Shown in pieces: positions 42,034 through 48,890 of a stretch of 49,270 nt of DNA. How positions within the stretch are numbered: the stretch's first letter is position 1; the number at the start of each line of letters is the position of its first letter. The notes under the pieces were generated by a model. That model did not search any database. It saw only the letters and a program-made list of their open reading frames with translations, and was not told where the DNA came from. The stretch is from Prevotella sp. (lineage in GTDB: Bacteria > Bacteroidota > Bacteroidia > Bacteroidales > Bacteroidaceae), in contig JAILHK010000018.1 of assembly GCA_024695815.1 (NCBI GenBank), positions 1 through 49,270 on the forward strand, read 5' to 3'. The position numbers and the translations under genes were made by a program.

Positions 42034-42103
42034 CTATTCAGCCAACACATTCATTTACAGATATTTATAAAAAAACGCAGAAAAGCACCGCTTTACTCTT
42101 AGA

Positions 42104-42138
42104 AAAGTGCCACCTTACGCAGCGTAAAGTGGCACTTT
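42104..42138 (-). terminator. Intrinsic terminator after the repeat-containing lipoprotein gene
   Basis: A 10-bp stem AAAGTGCCAC...GTGGCACTTT with further inner pairing (TTAC/GTAA), followed on the minus strand by T residues. Confidence 0.8.
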
Positions 42139-42157
42139 AGTATGTGAATAGTGATGT

Positions 42158-43939
42158 TTAGAAAAGCACGGTGGTCTTGGTGACTCCGACCTTGATAGTG
42201 GCATCGGCGCTGAACTCGAAGCTGCGACCAAATGTGTACTCACCAGTATCTTCGTCCGCCTGAGCTTCGAAATACTGCACGCTGTCGCCTATCTTCACAC
42301 CTACCCAGAAAGCCTCACCGTAGTTATCGACCACACTGATATAGAGTGTGGTGCCTGCTGCGACCTGAATACCATCGCCATCAATGGCACCATAGTAAGC
42401 GGTGCTCTGCGAAGTCACACTGTATTGATCCTCGTCATAGAGCGCCTTAATGGTGACGTTGCCCTCCTGCCCCACATTCTCGAAGGTGACAGTCACCGTC
42501 ACATCGCCATTAGGCATCACGAAAGAGCCATAGGCGCCGTTCATCGTCAGTGTCACAGCATGACTATTGGCATCGGCAGCACTGATGCTCTTGATTTTCT
42601 TTCCCGAGGGAACGACCACTGTAAAGTTGACCGTCTCGCCTGCGGCATAAAGGTGACCGCCGTCAAACGAGATATTGTCGCCGCTCACCTGGTGGGCTGC
42701 CACCGCCTCAGCATTGACCGTCAGCTTGGTAGCATCGTCGGGCACATGCACCTGGGCATAGTAAGCATAGCGGTCGAGTCCTTCGCCATAGATCACAAAG
42801 TCTGCCTTCTCACCCTTGTTATTGATGGCTGTGGCAGGCTTATAGCCATTATCGGCATTGGCAAACAGATAGACATAGTCGCCAGGGATAGCCTTTGTCA
42901 CGGGCACACCATAGTAGATATCTTTGTCACTATAGAACTGAGCATTCTTGAAATGTGTGCCCAGCACATACTCCACGTCAATCTTCTCCTTGAAGTCGAG
43001 TGTTATTTCAACATTCTCTTCGGGCATGGTGAAGACCACATAGGCACGATGCAAGCACTCGGGAGTCACGTTGTCGATGCTGGCAGTGGCTCCCGCCAGA
43101 TAGTAATCGTCTTTGGTATAGAACGAAGCCACCACCCGATCGCCTCCAATAGCACTCTCTGGCAGCACGTTGGGCTCATAGCCCTCGGGTACTTCCGTGT
43201 TGATAAAGTCGGTATTCTTCCACGTAATCTTGCTGCGCTTGTGCTGCGTACCGTTGACACGCAGTGTCACATCGGCCGTCACGTTCTGATAGTCGGGGCG
43301 CACCGTCACCTGATAGACACGGTCGATGGCTGTACGCTGGAAGCTGCATCCCACACTGGTCGTCAGGTCTTGCCATTCGCCGTCGCCCATCTTATACTCC
43401 ACCTTGTCGATGGTGTAGGCCTCTGGTGTACGAAGGTAACAGTCGAAATACTTATACTTTTTCTCCTGACTGACGCCGAACAGCTCAATGCCGTCCTTGT
43501 TGTCTTCGAGAGATAGCGTATGTCCGTCGTCTGCAAACTGTTGTTGTACGGCATAGGCAACCACCACTGAGAATGGTTTGCGAGGCACTGTCACCTCTAT
43601 TTTCACCTCATCAGCGTTGCCTTCGGCTTGGTCCGGGAACTCTGGGATGTAAACTTGGTCGCCCACATGCACATGGATATGCTCCATGTGATAATCGGCA
43701 AAGCCCGTCATCAGTATCTCGCCAGGGGTCAGTGTGAGGGTGACGGTCTCGCCGCCCTCGAACTTTTGTCCCGTCTCAATGCCACTGATGGTGCCAATGA
43801 AGTCTGGTGTAAGGTTTGTTACTTCCGTGGCCGTGATATCGACCACTTCGGGTTCACGACTGTCGTCTGAATCCGAGCATGCGACAAGCGTGGTGCACAA
43901 TACGACCACTACTGCCATCAAAGCTTTTAGTTTCATCAT
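42158..43939 (-). CDS. Surface lipoprotein with InlB-like beta repeats
   Basis: A 593-residue exported lipoprotein. After the signal peptide the lipobox LVAC gives a lipid-modified Cys near residue 21, followed by the acidic SDSDDSREPE stretch typical of Bacteroidetes surface export. The mature part consists of beta-rich units that end in phrases such as FTMPEENVEITLDF and FVMPNGDVTVTVTFE, characteristic of InlB B-repeat/Flg_new-type modules. There are about three to four units, the last with a different C-terminus. It is probably an adhesin or surface-exposed structural protein, and no enzymatic motif is seen. The first two codons are both ATG, so the start could be 43936. It has its own promoter (43987-43994) and terminator. 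Confidence 0.75.
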   Translation of the reverse strand: MMKLKALMAVVVVLCTTLVACSDSDDSREPEVVDITATEVTNLTPDFIGTISGIETGQKFEGGETVTLTLTPGEILMTGFADYHMEHIHVHVGDQVYIPEFPDQAEGNADEVKIEVTVPRKPFSVVVAYAVQQQFADDGHTLSLEDNKDGIELFGVSQEKKYKYFDCYLRTPEAYTIDKVEYKMGDGEWQDLTTSVGCSFQRTAIDRVYQVTVRPDYQNVTADVTLRVNGTQHKRSKITWKNTDFINTEVPEGYEPNVLPESAIGGDRVVASFYTKDDYYLAGATASIDNVTPECLHRAYVVFTMPEENVEITLDFKEKIDVEYVLGTHFKNAQFYSDKDIYYGVPVTKAIPGDYVYLFANADNGYKPATAINNKGEKADFVIYGEGLDRYAYYAQVHVPDDATKLTVNAEAVAAHQVSGDNISFDGGHLYAAGETVNFTVVVPSGKKIKSISAADANSHAVTLTMNGAYGSFVMPNGDVTVTVTFENVGQEGNVTIKALYDEDQYSVTSQSTAYYGAIDGDGIQVAAGTTLYISVVDNYGEAFWVGVKIGDSVQYFEAQADEDTGEYTFGRSFEFSADATIKVGVTKTTVLF

Positions 43940-43986
43940 TTAATTTTTTGATTTGTTTGATAGAATCTTTTTACCTAATTCGTCGG

Positions 43987-43994
43987 CAAAATTA
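43987..43994 (-). promoter_or_regulatory. -7 promoter box for the repeat-containing lipoprotein
   Basis: TAATTTTG on the minus strand, about 48 nt before the ATG. Confidence 0.5.
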
Positions 43995-44076
43995 CAAATA
44001 AACTATCAAACTCACAAGAAAAAGTTACTGTTTAAAACAATTCACGCCACTTTTCTACTAAAATGACCATCAAGAA

Positions 44077-44116
44077 CCGTCTAGCTATGCCATGATAATC
44101 GTGCATAGCCTGACGG
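44077..44116. repeat. Hairpin-forming inverted repeat
   Basis: CCGTC...GACGG and GCTATGC...GCATAGC are nested with a 2-nt internal mismatch and a 12-nt loop. The word TAGCTATGC recurs in the dyad at 44555-44613. Confidence 0.65.
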
Positions 44117-44138
44117 CGAACGTCCACTTGCCGGAGGG

Positions 44139-44240
44139 TTATTTGTTGGGTGTGTATTTTCTGTTTCCGATTATAATGGGGAGATAGCGCGACACCACAT
44201 AATTAATAGGGTTTACTATACTTGTCGTATATATGAACAT
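44139..44240 (-). pseudogene. 3' remnant of an acyltransferase gene
   Basis: Read on the minus strand, this stretch gives PINYVVSRYLPIIIGNRK followed by YTPNK and a stop. It matches the last residues of the intact acyltransferase at 47289-48272 (PINYVISRFLPFIIGNRK, then QVK). Similarity fades upstream of the proline, and only about 33 codons are open, so this is the tail of a deleted paralogue rather than a gene. Confidence 0.75.
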
Positions 44241-44554
44241 CAAAACTTAAACCGAAACCTGCACAGATGGAATCCATATACTTCTTTTTTATCGAAAGTG
44301 TGAGATGGATATGCCACTTTAGTCATGTTTTTGCCCAAAAAAAACTTATTCTGCACGAAAAAATGCATTTTTTTATCAAAAAAGGGGGAGTTTATAAAAG
44401 TTTTATATATATTTGCAATTGGAATCGGGGAGAAATTCGGTTTCAATGATGCATTAGCTTATTATTTCGCGCTTTACCTAAGACGTCTAGGAAACCTCTT
44501 CTGGAATAGTTCGAATTAAGAAGCAGAGGGATAAACCACGAAAAGCGGTTTCCC

Positions 44555-44613
44555 ACCTAACGCAATAGCTATGCACACGCCATATGGCGTGGTAGCATTC
44601 TTATATGTTAGGT
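44555..44613. repeat. Imperfect dyad with attC-like ends
   Basis: The ends are ACCTAAC and GTTAGGT, matching the RYYYAAC and GTTRRRY core sites of integron attC. The centre is the perfect 16-bp palindrome CACGCCATATGGCGTG (44576-44591) flanked by ATGC/GCAT. Its 59-bp length is at the short end for attC. No integrase gene is present, so the attC reading is speculative. The dyad itself is clear. Confidence 0.5.
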
Positions 44614-44930
44614 AGGGGTTCCAATTTTCCTAGGCGCGCCCCTCAGGTAAAGTGCATAAGGATGGCCACGCCATTATTGTATTCTTGTGATAGCATGTGG
44701 CAAGCCAATCACTTTGTGACTATACCTTTTGTATTATCTAATGTGAAGAATGGAAAATGAGCCCTATTACTTTTTGAATAATGTTGAACCCTTTAAAACT
44801 TTGCCTATGATATATATAGAATAAAAGACATATAGAAGATTAGAAACGCTATTTGTAGTCCTCGTTTCTTTTGTCTATAACTATGCGACTACTACATATC
44901 ATTATCTACAAATCTATTAAACTAAAAAAA

Positions 44931-45296
44931 ATGAAAAAAGAATTTTATTGGATATTTACAGCTATAATGGCTTTAATGCTAAGTTTTGGATTCGCATCTT
45001 GTAGCGAAGATGATGAAGAAGACGACAATCCCATTGTTGGTACATGGATCATGCAACACCAGCCCAATACGGACTATGATTCATATGTATTCCAAAGAGA
45101 TGGTACAGGCTCCATGACTATTTACAGAGTCTCATCAGGCAACAACTCTACATATCCATTCACCTACTCGTATGGCGATAATATCCTTTCGATTGTGTAT
45201 AATGACGGTGATAGAGAAATGTGGCGAGTTACATTAACAGGCAAAACTATGACGATGACTGATGGCGAGTATCTATACTCCTATCAGAAACAATAA
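44931..45296 (+). CDS. Small lipoprotein, lipocalin-like
   Basis: 121 residues. After the signal segment (MKKEFYWIFTAIMALMLSFG) the lipobox FASC is followed by an acidic SEDDEEDDNP run, typical of surface-exported Bacteroidetes lipoproteins. The mature domain begins VGTWIMQ and continues as short beta strands (YVFQRDGTGSMTIY, LSIVYNDGDREMWRVTL, MTMTDGEYLYSY), like the small lipocalin-type domains of this phylum. The frame opens at 44871, but ATG 44931 gives a proper signal peptide. It stands alone in an AT-rich region, possibly acquired. No ligand can be inferred. Confidence 0.7.
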   Translation: MKKEFYWIFTAIMALMLSFGFASCSEDDEEDDNPIVGTWIMQHQPNTDYDSYVFQRDGTGSMTIYRVSSGNNSTYPFTYSYGDNILSIVYNDGDREMWRVTLTGKTMTMTDGEYLYSYQKQ

Positions 45297-45374
45297 GCCA
45301 TAGGAACGTCTGGGAGCGTTTTTTTGATTTGTTTTTTTGCTTAAGTAAATGAATTGAAGAATCTCCTCTGTTTC

Positions 45375-45417
45375 AAGAATGCTCACATGGGAAATTCCCC
45401 GTGTGAGCATTCTTTTT
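45375..45417. terminator. Bidirectional intrinsic terminator
   Basis: A 13-bp stem AAGAATGCTCACA/TGTGAGCATTCTT with further GGG/CCC pairing towards the loop, followed by TTT. It separates the small lipoprotein from the convergent truncated-regulator gene. Confidence 0.85.
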
Positions 45418-45436
45418 CCATAATATCAGAGTAGTC

Positions 45437-45664
45437 CTATCGTTTGTCGGGCACACCATAGTCTGCCCAGCACTCCTGCGGGTAATATCCCTTTATGGCT
45501 TTCTTGGCTTCGGCATAGGTGGTCTTGACGGTGGACAACACCTCATTCATGTGTTTCACCTTGGGCTGCAATAACGGCACCACAAACAGGGCTATGTAGG
45601 TCACTGCACCTATTATTACTAGGAACAGTTCTCGCTGTGGAAGTATCGTCATCATCTGATTCAT
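45437..45664 (-). CDS. Truncated duplicate of the membrane-anchored regulator
   Basis: 75 residues. The first 28 (MNQMMTILPQRELFLVIIGA and onward) match the regulator at 41281-41943 with one V-to-I change, including the TM helix. The sequence then switches to an unrelated tail (KHMNEVLSTVKTTYAEAKKA, ending PQECWADYGVPDKR), with no coiled coil or HTH. The duplicated promoter and operator are intact, so it may be expressed under the same control. It could be a new small membrane protein, or simply a by-product of recombination. Confidence 0.55.
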   Translation of the reverse strand: MNQMMTILPQRELFLVIIGAVTYIALFVVPLLQPKVKHMNEVLSTVKTTYAEAKKAIKGYYPQECWADYGVPDKR

Positions 45665-45668
45665 GTCG

Positions 45669-45676
45669 CAAAGGTA
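45669..45676 (-). promoter_or_regulatory. -7 promoter box for the truncated regulator copy
   Basis: TACCTTTG on the minus strand, last base 5 nt before ATG 45664, as in copy 1. Confidence 0.55.
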
Positions 45677-45685
45677 CACGAAAAA

Positions 45686-45754
45686 TGCGAACTATCCAAA
45701 CATTTTCGTTTGCAATAGTTCGCATTTTTATTGGCTGTTTGCAAAAATTTGCAA
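45686..45754 (-). promoter_or_regulatory. Double-palindrome putative operator, copy 2
   Basis: IR1 at 45686-45724 and IR2 (TTGCAAAAATTTGCAA) at 45739-45754 are identical to copy 1 and again 14 nt apart, although the spacer is TTTTTATTGGCTGT here and ATTCAAAACCTTGT in copy 1. Confidence 0.65.
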
Positions 45755-45770
45755 CTTATTTACTAAAGTC

Positions 45771-47276
45771 CTAATATCCAGGATTTTGCGTTATTTGTGG
45801 ATTTCTTTGTAATTCACTGATAGGAATAGGGAAAAGCAATTGGTATTCCTCGATGTTCAGCATGGTTTGTGCCAATCCCGTGCGTTTCAAGAACGCGAAG
45901 TAGCCAGCAAAGTCTGTCTGGATTTTACTTCTTATCTCGGCAATAGCCGCGATAGTTTCCGTCGATGTGGATGCGATGTTCTTCGTTGTGGCAACCTGAC
46001 TCACATACGTCTTAGCCTGCTGATCGTTGCCCAGTTTGGTCTCACACTCTGCCAACGACAAGAGCACATCGCTATAGGATTGCAGAATATACAAATCATC
46101 ATTATAGTAAGAGACGCCTATCTCCTGAGAGGCCCTTGCTCTGGTTGACACGGGCGTAGGCAAACTCCATATTGCTTCCGAGCAGTCTGGTTCCAAATTG
46201 TTGACTCTATCCACTAGCGCATAGCGTCCACCATTCACAATGGCAGTCAGCAGTTCTTTTGCCTGCGCATAGCGTCCCTGATACATATAGATGTCGGCTA
46301 GGACGACACGAGCCACATCCTTCGATGGGAATGCCAGTTTGTCGGCACTGTCCACGTAGCCCGTCACCCGTTCGTCCATATCGCTGACCACCTGAGTTAA
46401 CTGCTCTTCAAGTTTACTAAAGATTTCTGATGGAGCCATTCTTGTCATGCGGCCATAGTTGTCTGCGTCAATCACGGTGTAGTAAGGCACAGCCCCAAAC
46501 AGCGTCACTAAATTGTAATAGGTCTTAGCATTCAGCACCACACACATGGGAAACAACGGCACTACGTTATTCTGAATCAGCGGACTATTGCGAGCTATCA
46601 CCTGCCATTGGGCGTTCCACAGTTCGTTGACCACATAGTTGTTTGAAGACAAGGGAGCCTCAACATTGGCAGCATGCCAAAGTCCCGTATAGCTCACGTC
46701 GGCAGACCTGTAGTAGGCATGACTCGACCTTAAACACATCGCAACAGACGACAGATAGCTCTGGCCTGTTTCGCTGAAAAGCGAAGCCGTAGGGTTGCCA
46801 TCCTGAGACACGGGAATAGAGAAAGCCTCAGTTCCCTCATCGTCATACAGCGACACCTTGCCATCAGTCACTGTTCTGCTGGTGGCAGGATTCACGGTAA
46901 TGGTCAGCAACCCATCGGCATAACTACTTGTCAGGTTCACTGCAGCCTGATTGAAAAAGCTGCCAAAGAGAGTTACTGGGTCAATATTGTTGGCCTGTCC
47001 ACTCTCTGTCGTCAGTGGAACACTACAAGTGACGTGAACCTGATACGTCCCACCCTCTTTAGGCGCATGGATGGCGGTCACGTCTGCCTTTACGGGGTCT
47101 GACGGGTCATAAGGTTGCGAAGCAGTAAATAGCACCTCTTTGACGTCTTTTGTTTTCACCGTATAAGTTGACCCGTCGTTCAACTTAATGTGCATCATAT
47201 ACGTCTTGTTCTGGGCCATCATTGGCTGTCCTGCCAACAGCAGTCCTGCGAACAAAGAAAAGAATCTTGTCTTCAT
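45771..47276 (-). CDS. Orphan SusD-like protein with N-terminal BACON-like domain
   Basis: 501 residues from ATG 47276 (MKTRFFSLFAGLLLAGQPMM, signal peptide). The N-terminal part has KLNDGSTYTVKTKDVKEVLF, a short module common in Bacteroidetes exported proteins, then a BACON-like beta domain (about residues 55-145) ending FSIPVSQDG. From about 150 to the end it resembles SusD/RagB glycan-binding proteins: KDVARVVLADIYMYQGRYAQAKELL, SYSDVLLSLAECETKLGND and the diagnostic C-terminus LLFPIPISELQRN, then TQNPGY. It lacks a lipobox cysteine, and no SusC partner is nearby. It is 12 bp downstream of the acyltransferase gene in the same operon. Confidence 0.75.
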   Translation of the reverse strand: MKTRFFSLFAGLLLAGQPMMAQNKTYMMHIKLNDGSTYTVKTKDVKEVLFTASQPYDPSDPVKADVTAIHAPKEGGTYQVHVTCSVPLTTESGQANNIDPVTLFGSFFNQAAVNLTSSYADGLLTITVNPATSRTVTDGKVSLYDDEGTEAFSIPVSQDGNPTASLFSETGQSYLSSVAMCLRSSHAYYRSADVSYTGLWHAANVEAPLSSNNYVVNELWNAQWQVIARNSPLIQNNVVPLFPMCVVLNAKTYYNLVTLFGAVPYYTVIDADNYGRMTRMAPSEIFSKLEEQLTQVVSDMDERVTGYVDSADKLAFPSKDVARVVLADIYMYQGRYAQAKELLTAIVNGGRYALVDRVNNLEPDCSEAIWSLPTPVSTRARASQEIGVSYYNDDLYILQSYSDVLLSLAECETKLGNDQQAKTYVSQVATTKNIASTSTETIAAIAEIRSKIQTDFAGYFAFLKRTGLAQTMLNIEEYQLLFPIPISELQRNPQITQNPGY

Positions 47277-47288
47277 ATGCCTCATGAA

Positions 47289-48272
47289 TTATTTTACTTG
47301 TTTTCTGTTGCCGATAATAAAAGGAAGAAAGCGGGATATCACATAGTTGATAGGTATGAATGCCAATAATGTGACGACGCTACACATCATCGTTGCCGCA
47401 TCCTCGAGCAAGGGAGACCACTCTTGCTGACGAATCAGCTTCAGCAAGGGATGATTGATGTCTTGATGATAGGCCAGGATGACCACCGTACCGATGGACA
47501 ACAGACTGAGGGCTGCGCCTCTGTAGTTGCTGAGCATATCGGAGATGACGCGAATAGCCAGGATGCCAATGGCACCACCCAACAGAAACAAGAAGATATT
47601 CTCGCCGTAGCCTGCTTCGTACATGCGTACCCTGCCATTGAGAAGGCTGACACCATAGAGCGATATCATCAATAAGAGGGTAAGCATACCTTTGAGCCAG
47701 ACGGATTTTTCCTGAAGAGCGTCTGTCAGCTTCGTGTCCCACTGCAAACACTTGTATTCGTAGCCAAGCAAGAACCACGGCAACGACAGGAACGTATTCG
47801 CGACAGCCCACGACATACCATCTGGGTAATAGCTCTGGCACACCATACCCACCACCAAGGATACCACAAAAAGCACATACCGCGAATTGCGCGAATACCT
47901 CGTAAGTTGCGTTATCACCTTGATGATGATCAGCGTATAGACAAACCAAAGTTTTCCGCAACCCATCACGTCGTGAAGCGTATGGAATCCTGTCATGATG
48001 GCGAGCAACGACCAAGGGGCATCCTCGCTGAAAAGATGGGGAGCGGCTTTCAGTACACTCAATATCAGATAGGGCACCAGCAGTCTTTGAAATATCTTTT
48101 TCCAAAAGGCCCCTTTGTCTGGTTCATATCTTGACAAATAGCCCGAGATAAAGAAAAACAGCGGTACACTGAAAGCATATAGGAAATCAGAGAAAAGCAC
48201 AGGAAAGCAATGTCCCCAAATAATGGTGAACATCCCGATAACTTTCATCCAGTCAATCCAGTTTTTTATCAT
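47289..48272 (-). CDS. Acyltransferase family 3 membrane protein
   Basis: A 327-residue polytopic protein with about ten TM helices. Family signatures are DWMKVIGMFTIIWGHC near the start (conserved His), AFSVPLFFFISGYLSRY, KLWFVYTLIIIKV and ILAYHQDINHPLL. Such enzymes O-acetylate sugars of surface polysaccharides or peptidoglycan. It is preceded by the -7 box at 48315-48322 and followed by the SusD-like gene. A fragment of a second copy of its 3' end lies at 44139-44240. Confidence 0.88.
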   Translation of the reverse strand: MIKNWIDWMKVIGMFTIIWGHCFPVLFSDFLYAFSVPLFFFISGYLSRYEPDKGAFWKKIFQRLLVPYLILSVLKAAPHLFSEDAPWSLLAIMTGFHTLHDVMGCGKLWFVYTLIIIKVITQLTRYSRNSRYVLFVVSLVVGMVCQSYYPDGMSWAVANTFLSLPWFLLGYEYKCLQWDTKLTDALQEKSVWLKGMLTLLLMISLYGVSLLNGRVRMYEAGYGENIFLFLLGGAIGILAIRVISDMLSNYRGAALSLLSIGTVVILAYHQDINHPLLKLIRQQEWSPLLEDAATMMCSVVTLLAFIPINYVISRFLPFIIGNRKQVK

Positions 48273-48314
48273 ATCGTTGTGCTGTTAGATGACCATGAGT
48301 TCTTATTGTCCTTG

Positions 48315-48322
48315 CAAAGATA
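48315..48322 (-). promoter_or_regulatory. -7 promoter box for the acyltransferase operon
   Basis: TATCTTTG on the minus strand, 43 nt before ATG 48272. Confidence 0.6.
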
Positions 48323-48413
48323 ATCATTTTTATTGAAACCGACACATTTATTGCCAATGTCGCCCTTCATTTCCAATAATATTATTTAAAAACCGTATTA
48401 TCTATCCCCGACT

Positions 48414-48872
48414 TTAACGATTTTCCAAATACCCATCGAAGAAGGTCTTCAAGTCTGCTACAAAACGATCCTTGTCAAATGACTTCCTAATCTTAACAGG
48501 GAGATTTACTTCTGTGAAATACTTAACCATCGTATCTCCAATCATCGCGACAGCGTTATCCACAGAACAAGTAGCAAATTCGTCTGGCAAAGGAATATCT
48601 ACAAAAAGCAAATGATACATATGAAATGTTGCATCACTTTTCTTGTCCCGTGGAAATACCTTTGATGTTTTATCTTCATGGTATACAGGCCTGCTATGAT
48701 GTTTTAGCCTAAATGGCGTATTGAAGCAATAAAGATCAATGTTTATTTCTTCTACCATAGATGAGTATGTTCTCTCTGAGAAAAAAGATGAGAGTTCTTT
48801 GTCTAAATTAGACACCAGCTCATCTTTCTGACTTGCTTGAATATCAAAAACGGTTTTCTGTATAAATTCCAT
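48414..48872 (-). CDS. Hypothetical protein
   Basis: 152 residues with no signal peptide or TM helix, mixed alpha/beta by eye. The first 50 residues are helical and acidic (QASQKDELVSNLDKELSSFF), the middle has a basic segment (RLKHHSRPVYHEDKTSKVFP) and the C-terminus is helical. I do not recognise the family. It follows the gene at the right edge by 18 bp and is probably cotranscribed. The AT-rich codon use is unlike that of the housekeeping part of the window, which suggests an accessory pair. Confidence 0.6.
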   Translation of the reverse strand: MEFIQKTVFDIQASQKDELVSNLDKELSSFFSERTYSSMVEEINIDLYCFNTPFRLKHHSRPVYHEDKTSKVFPRDKKSDATFHMYHLLFVDIPLPDEFATCSVDNAVAMIGDTMVKYFTEVNLPVKIRKSFDKDRFVADLKTFFDGYLENR

Positions 48873-48890
48873 AATAATATTGCACTAGTG

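Larger units (their letters stand above)
41857..42034. repeat. 178-bp direct repeat, copy 1
   Basis: Near identical to 45578-45755 and in the same orientation: first codons, -7 box and both upstream palindromes. Differences are confined to two bases in the coding part and to the 14-nt spacer between palindromes. Confidence 0.9.
43940..44930. other. About 1 kb of AT-rich, nearly gene-free DNA
   Basis: The region contains the lipoprotein promoter, a hairpin (44077-44116), an acyltransferase 3' remnant (44139-44240) and an attC-like dyad (44555-44613). Reading frames of 60-70 codons at 44240-44520 are low-complexity (F, K, I rich), lie on both strands and have no recognisable motif, so they are not called. 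The composition differs from the flanks and suggests a site of past insertion and decay. Confidence 0.6.
45578..45755. repeat. 178-bp direct repeat, copy 2
   Basis: The counterpart of 41857-42034, lying about 3.7 kb away in the same orientation. Confidence 0.9.

Noticed and set aside
42425..43516. A 363-codon open frame on the plus strand opposite the lipoprotein gene
   Set aside because: It has no recognisable motif, the residue composition is typical of an antisense shadow, and the minus-strand lipoprotein has a lipobox, repeats, promoter and terminator.
44240..44520. Reading frames of 60-70 codons on both strands
   Set aside because: They are F/K/I-rich low-complexity translations in AT-rich DNA, overlap each other on opposite strands, and have no promoter box at a suitable distance.
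42000..48300. Insertion sequence or transposon as the cause of the rearrangements
   Set aside because: No transposase, terminal inverted repeats or target-site duplication could be found. The duplications look like homologous or illegitimate recombination.
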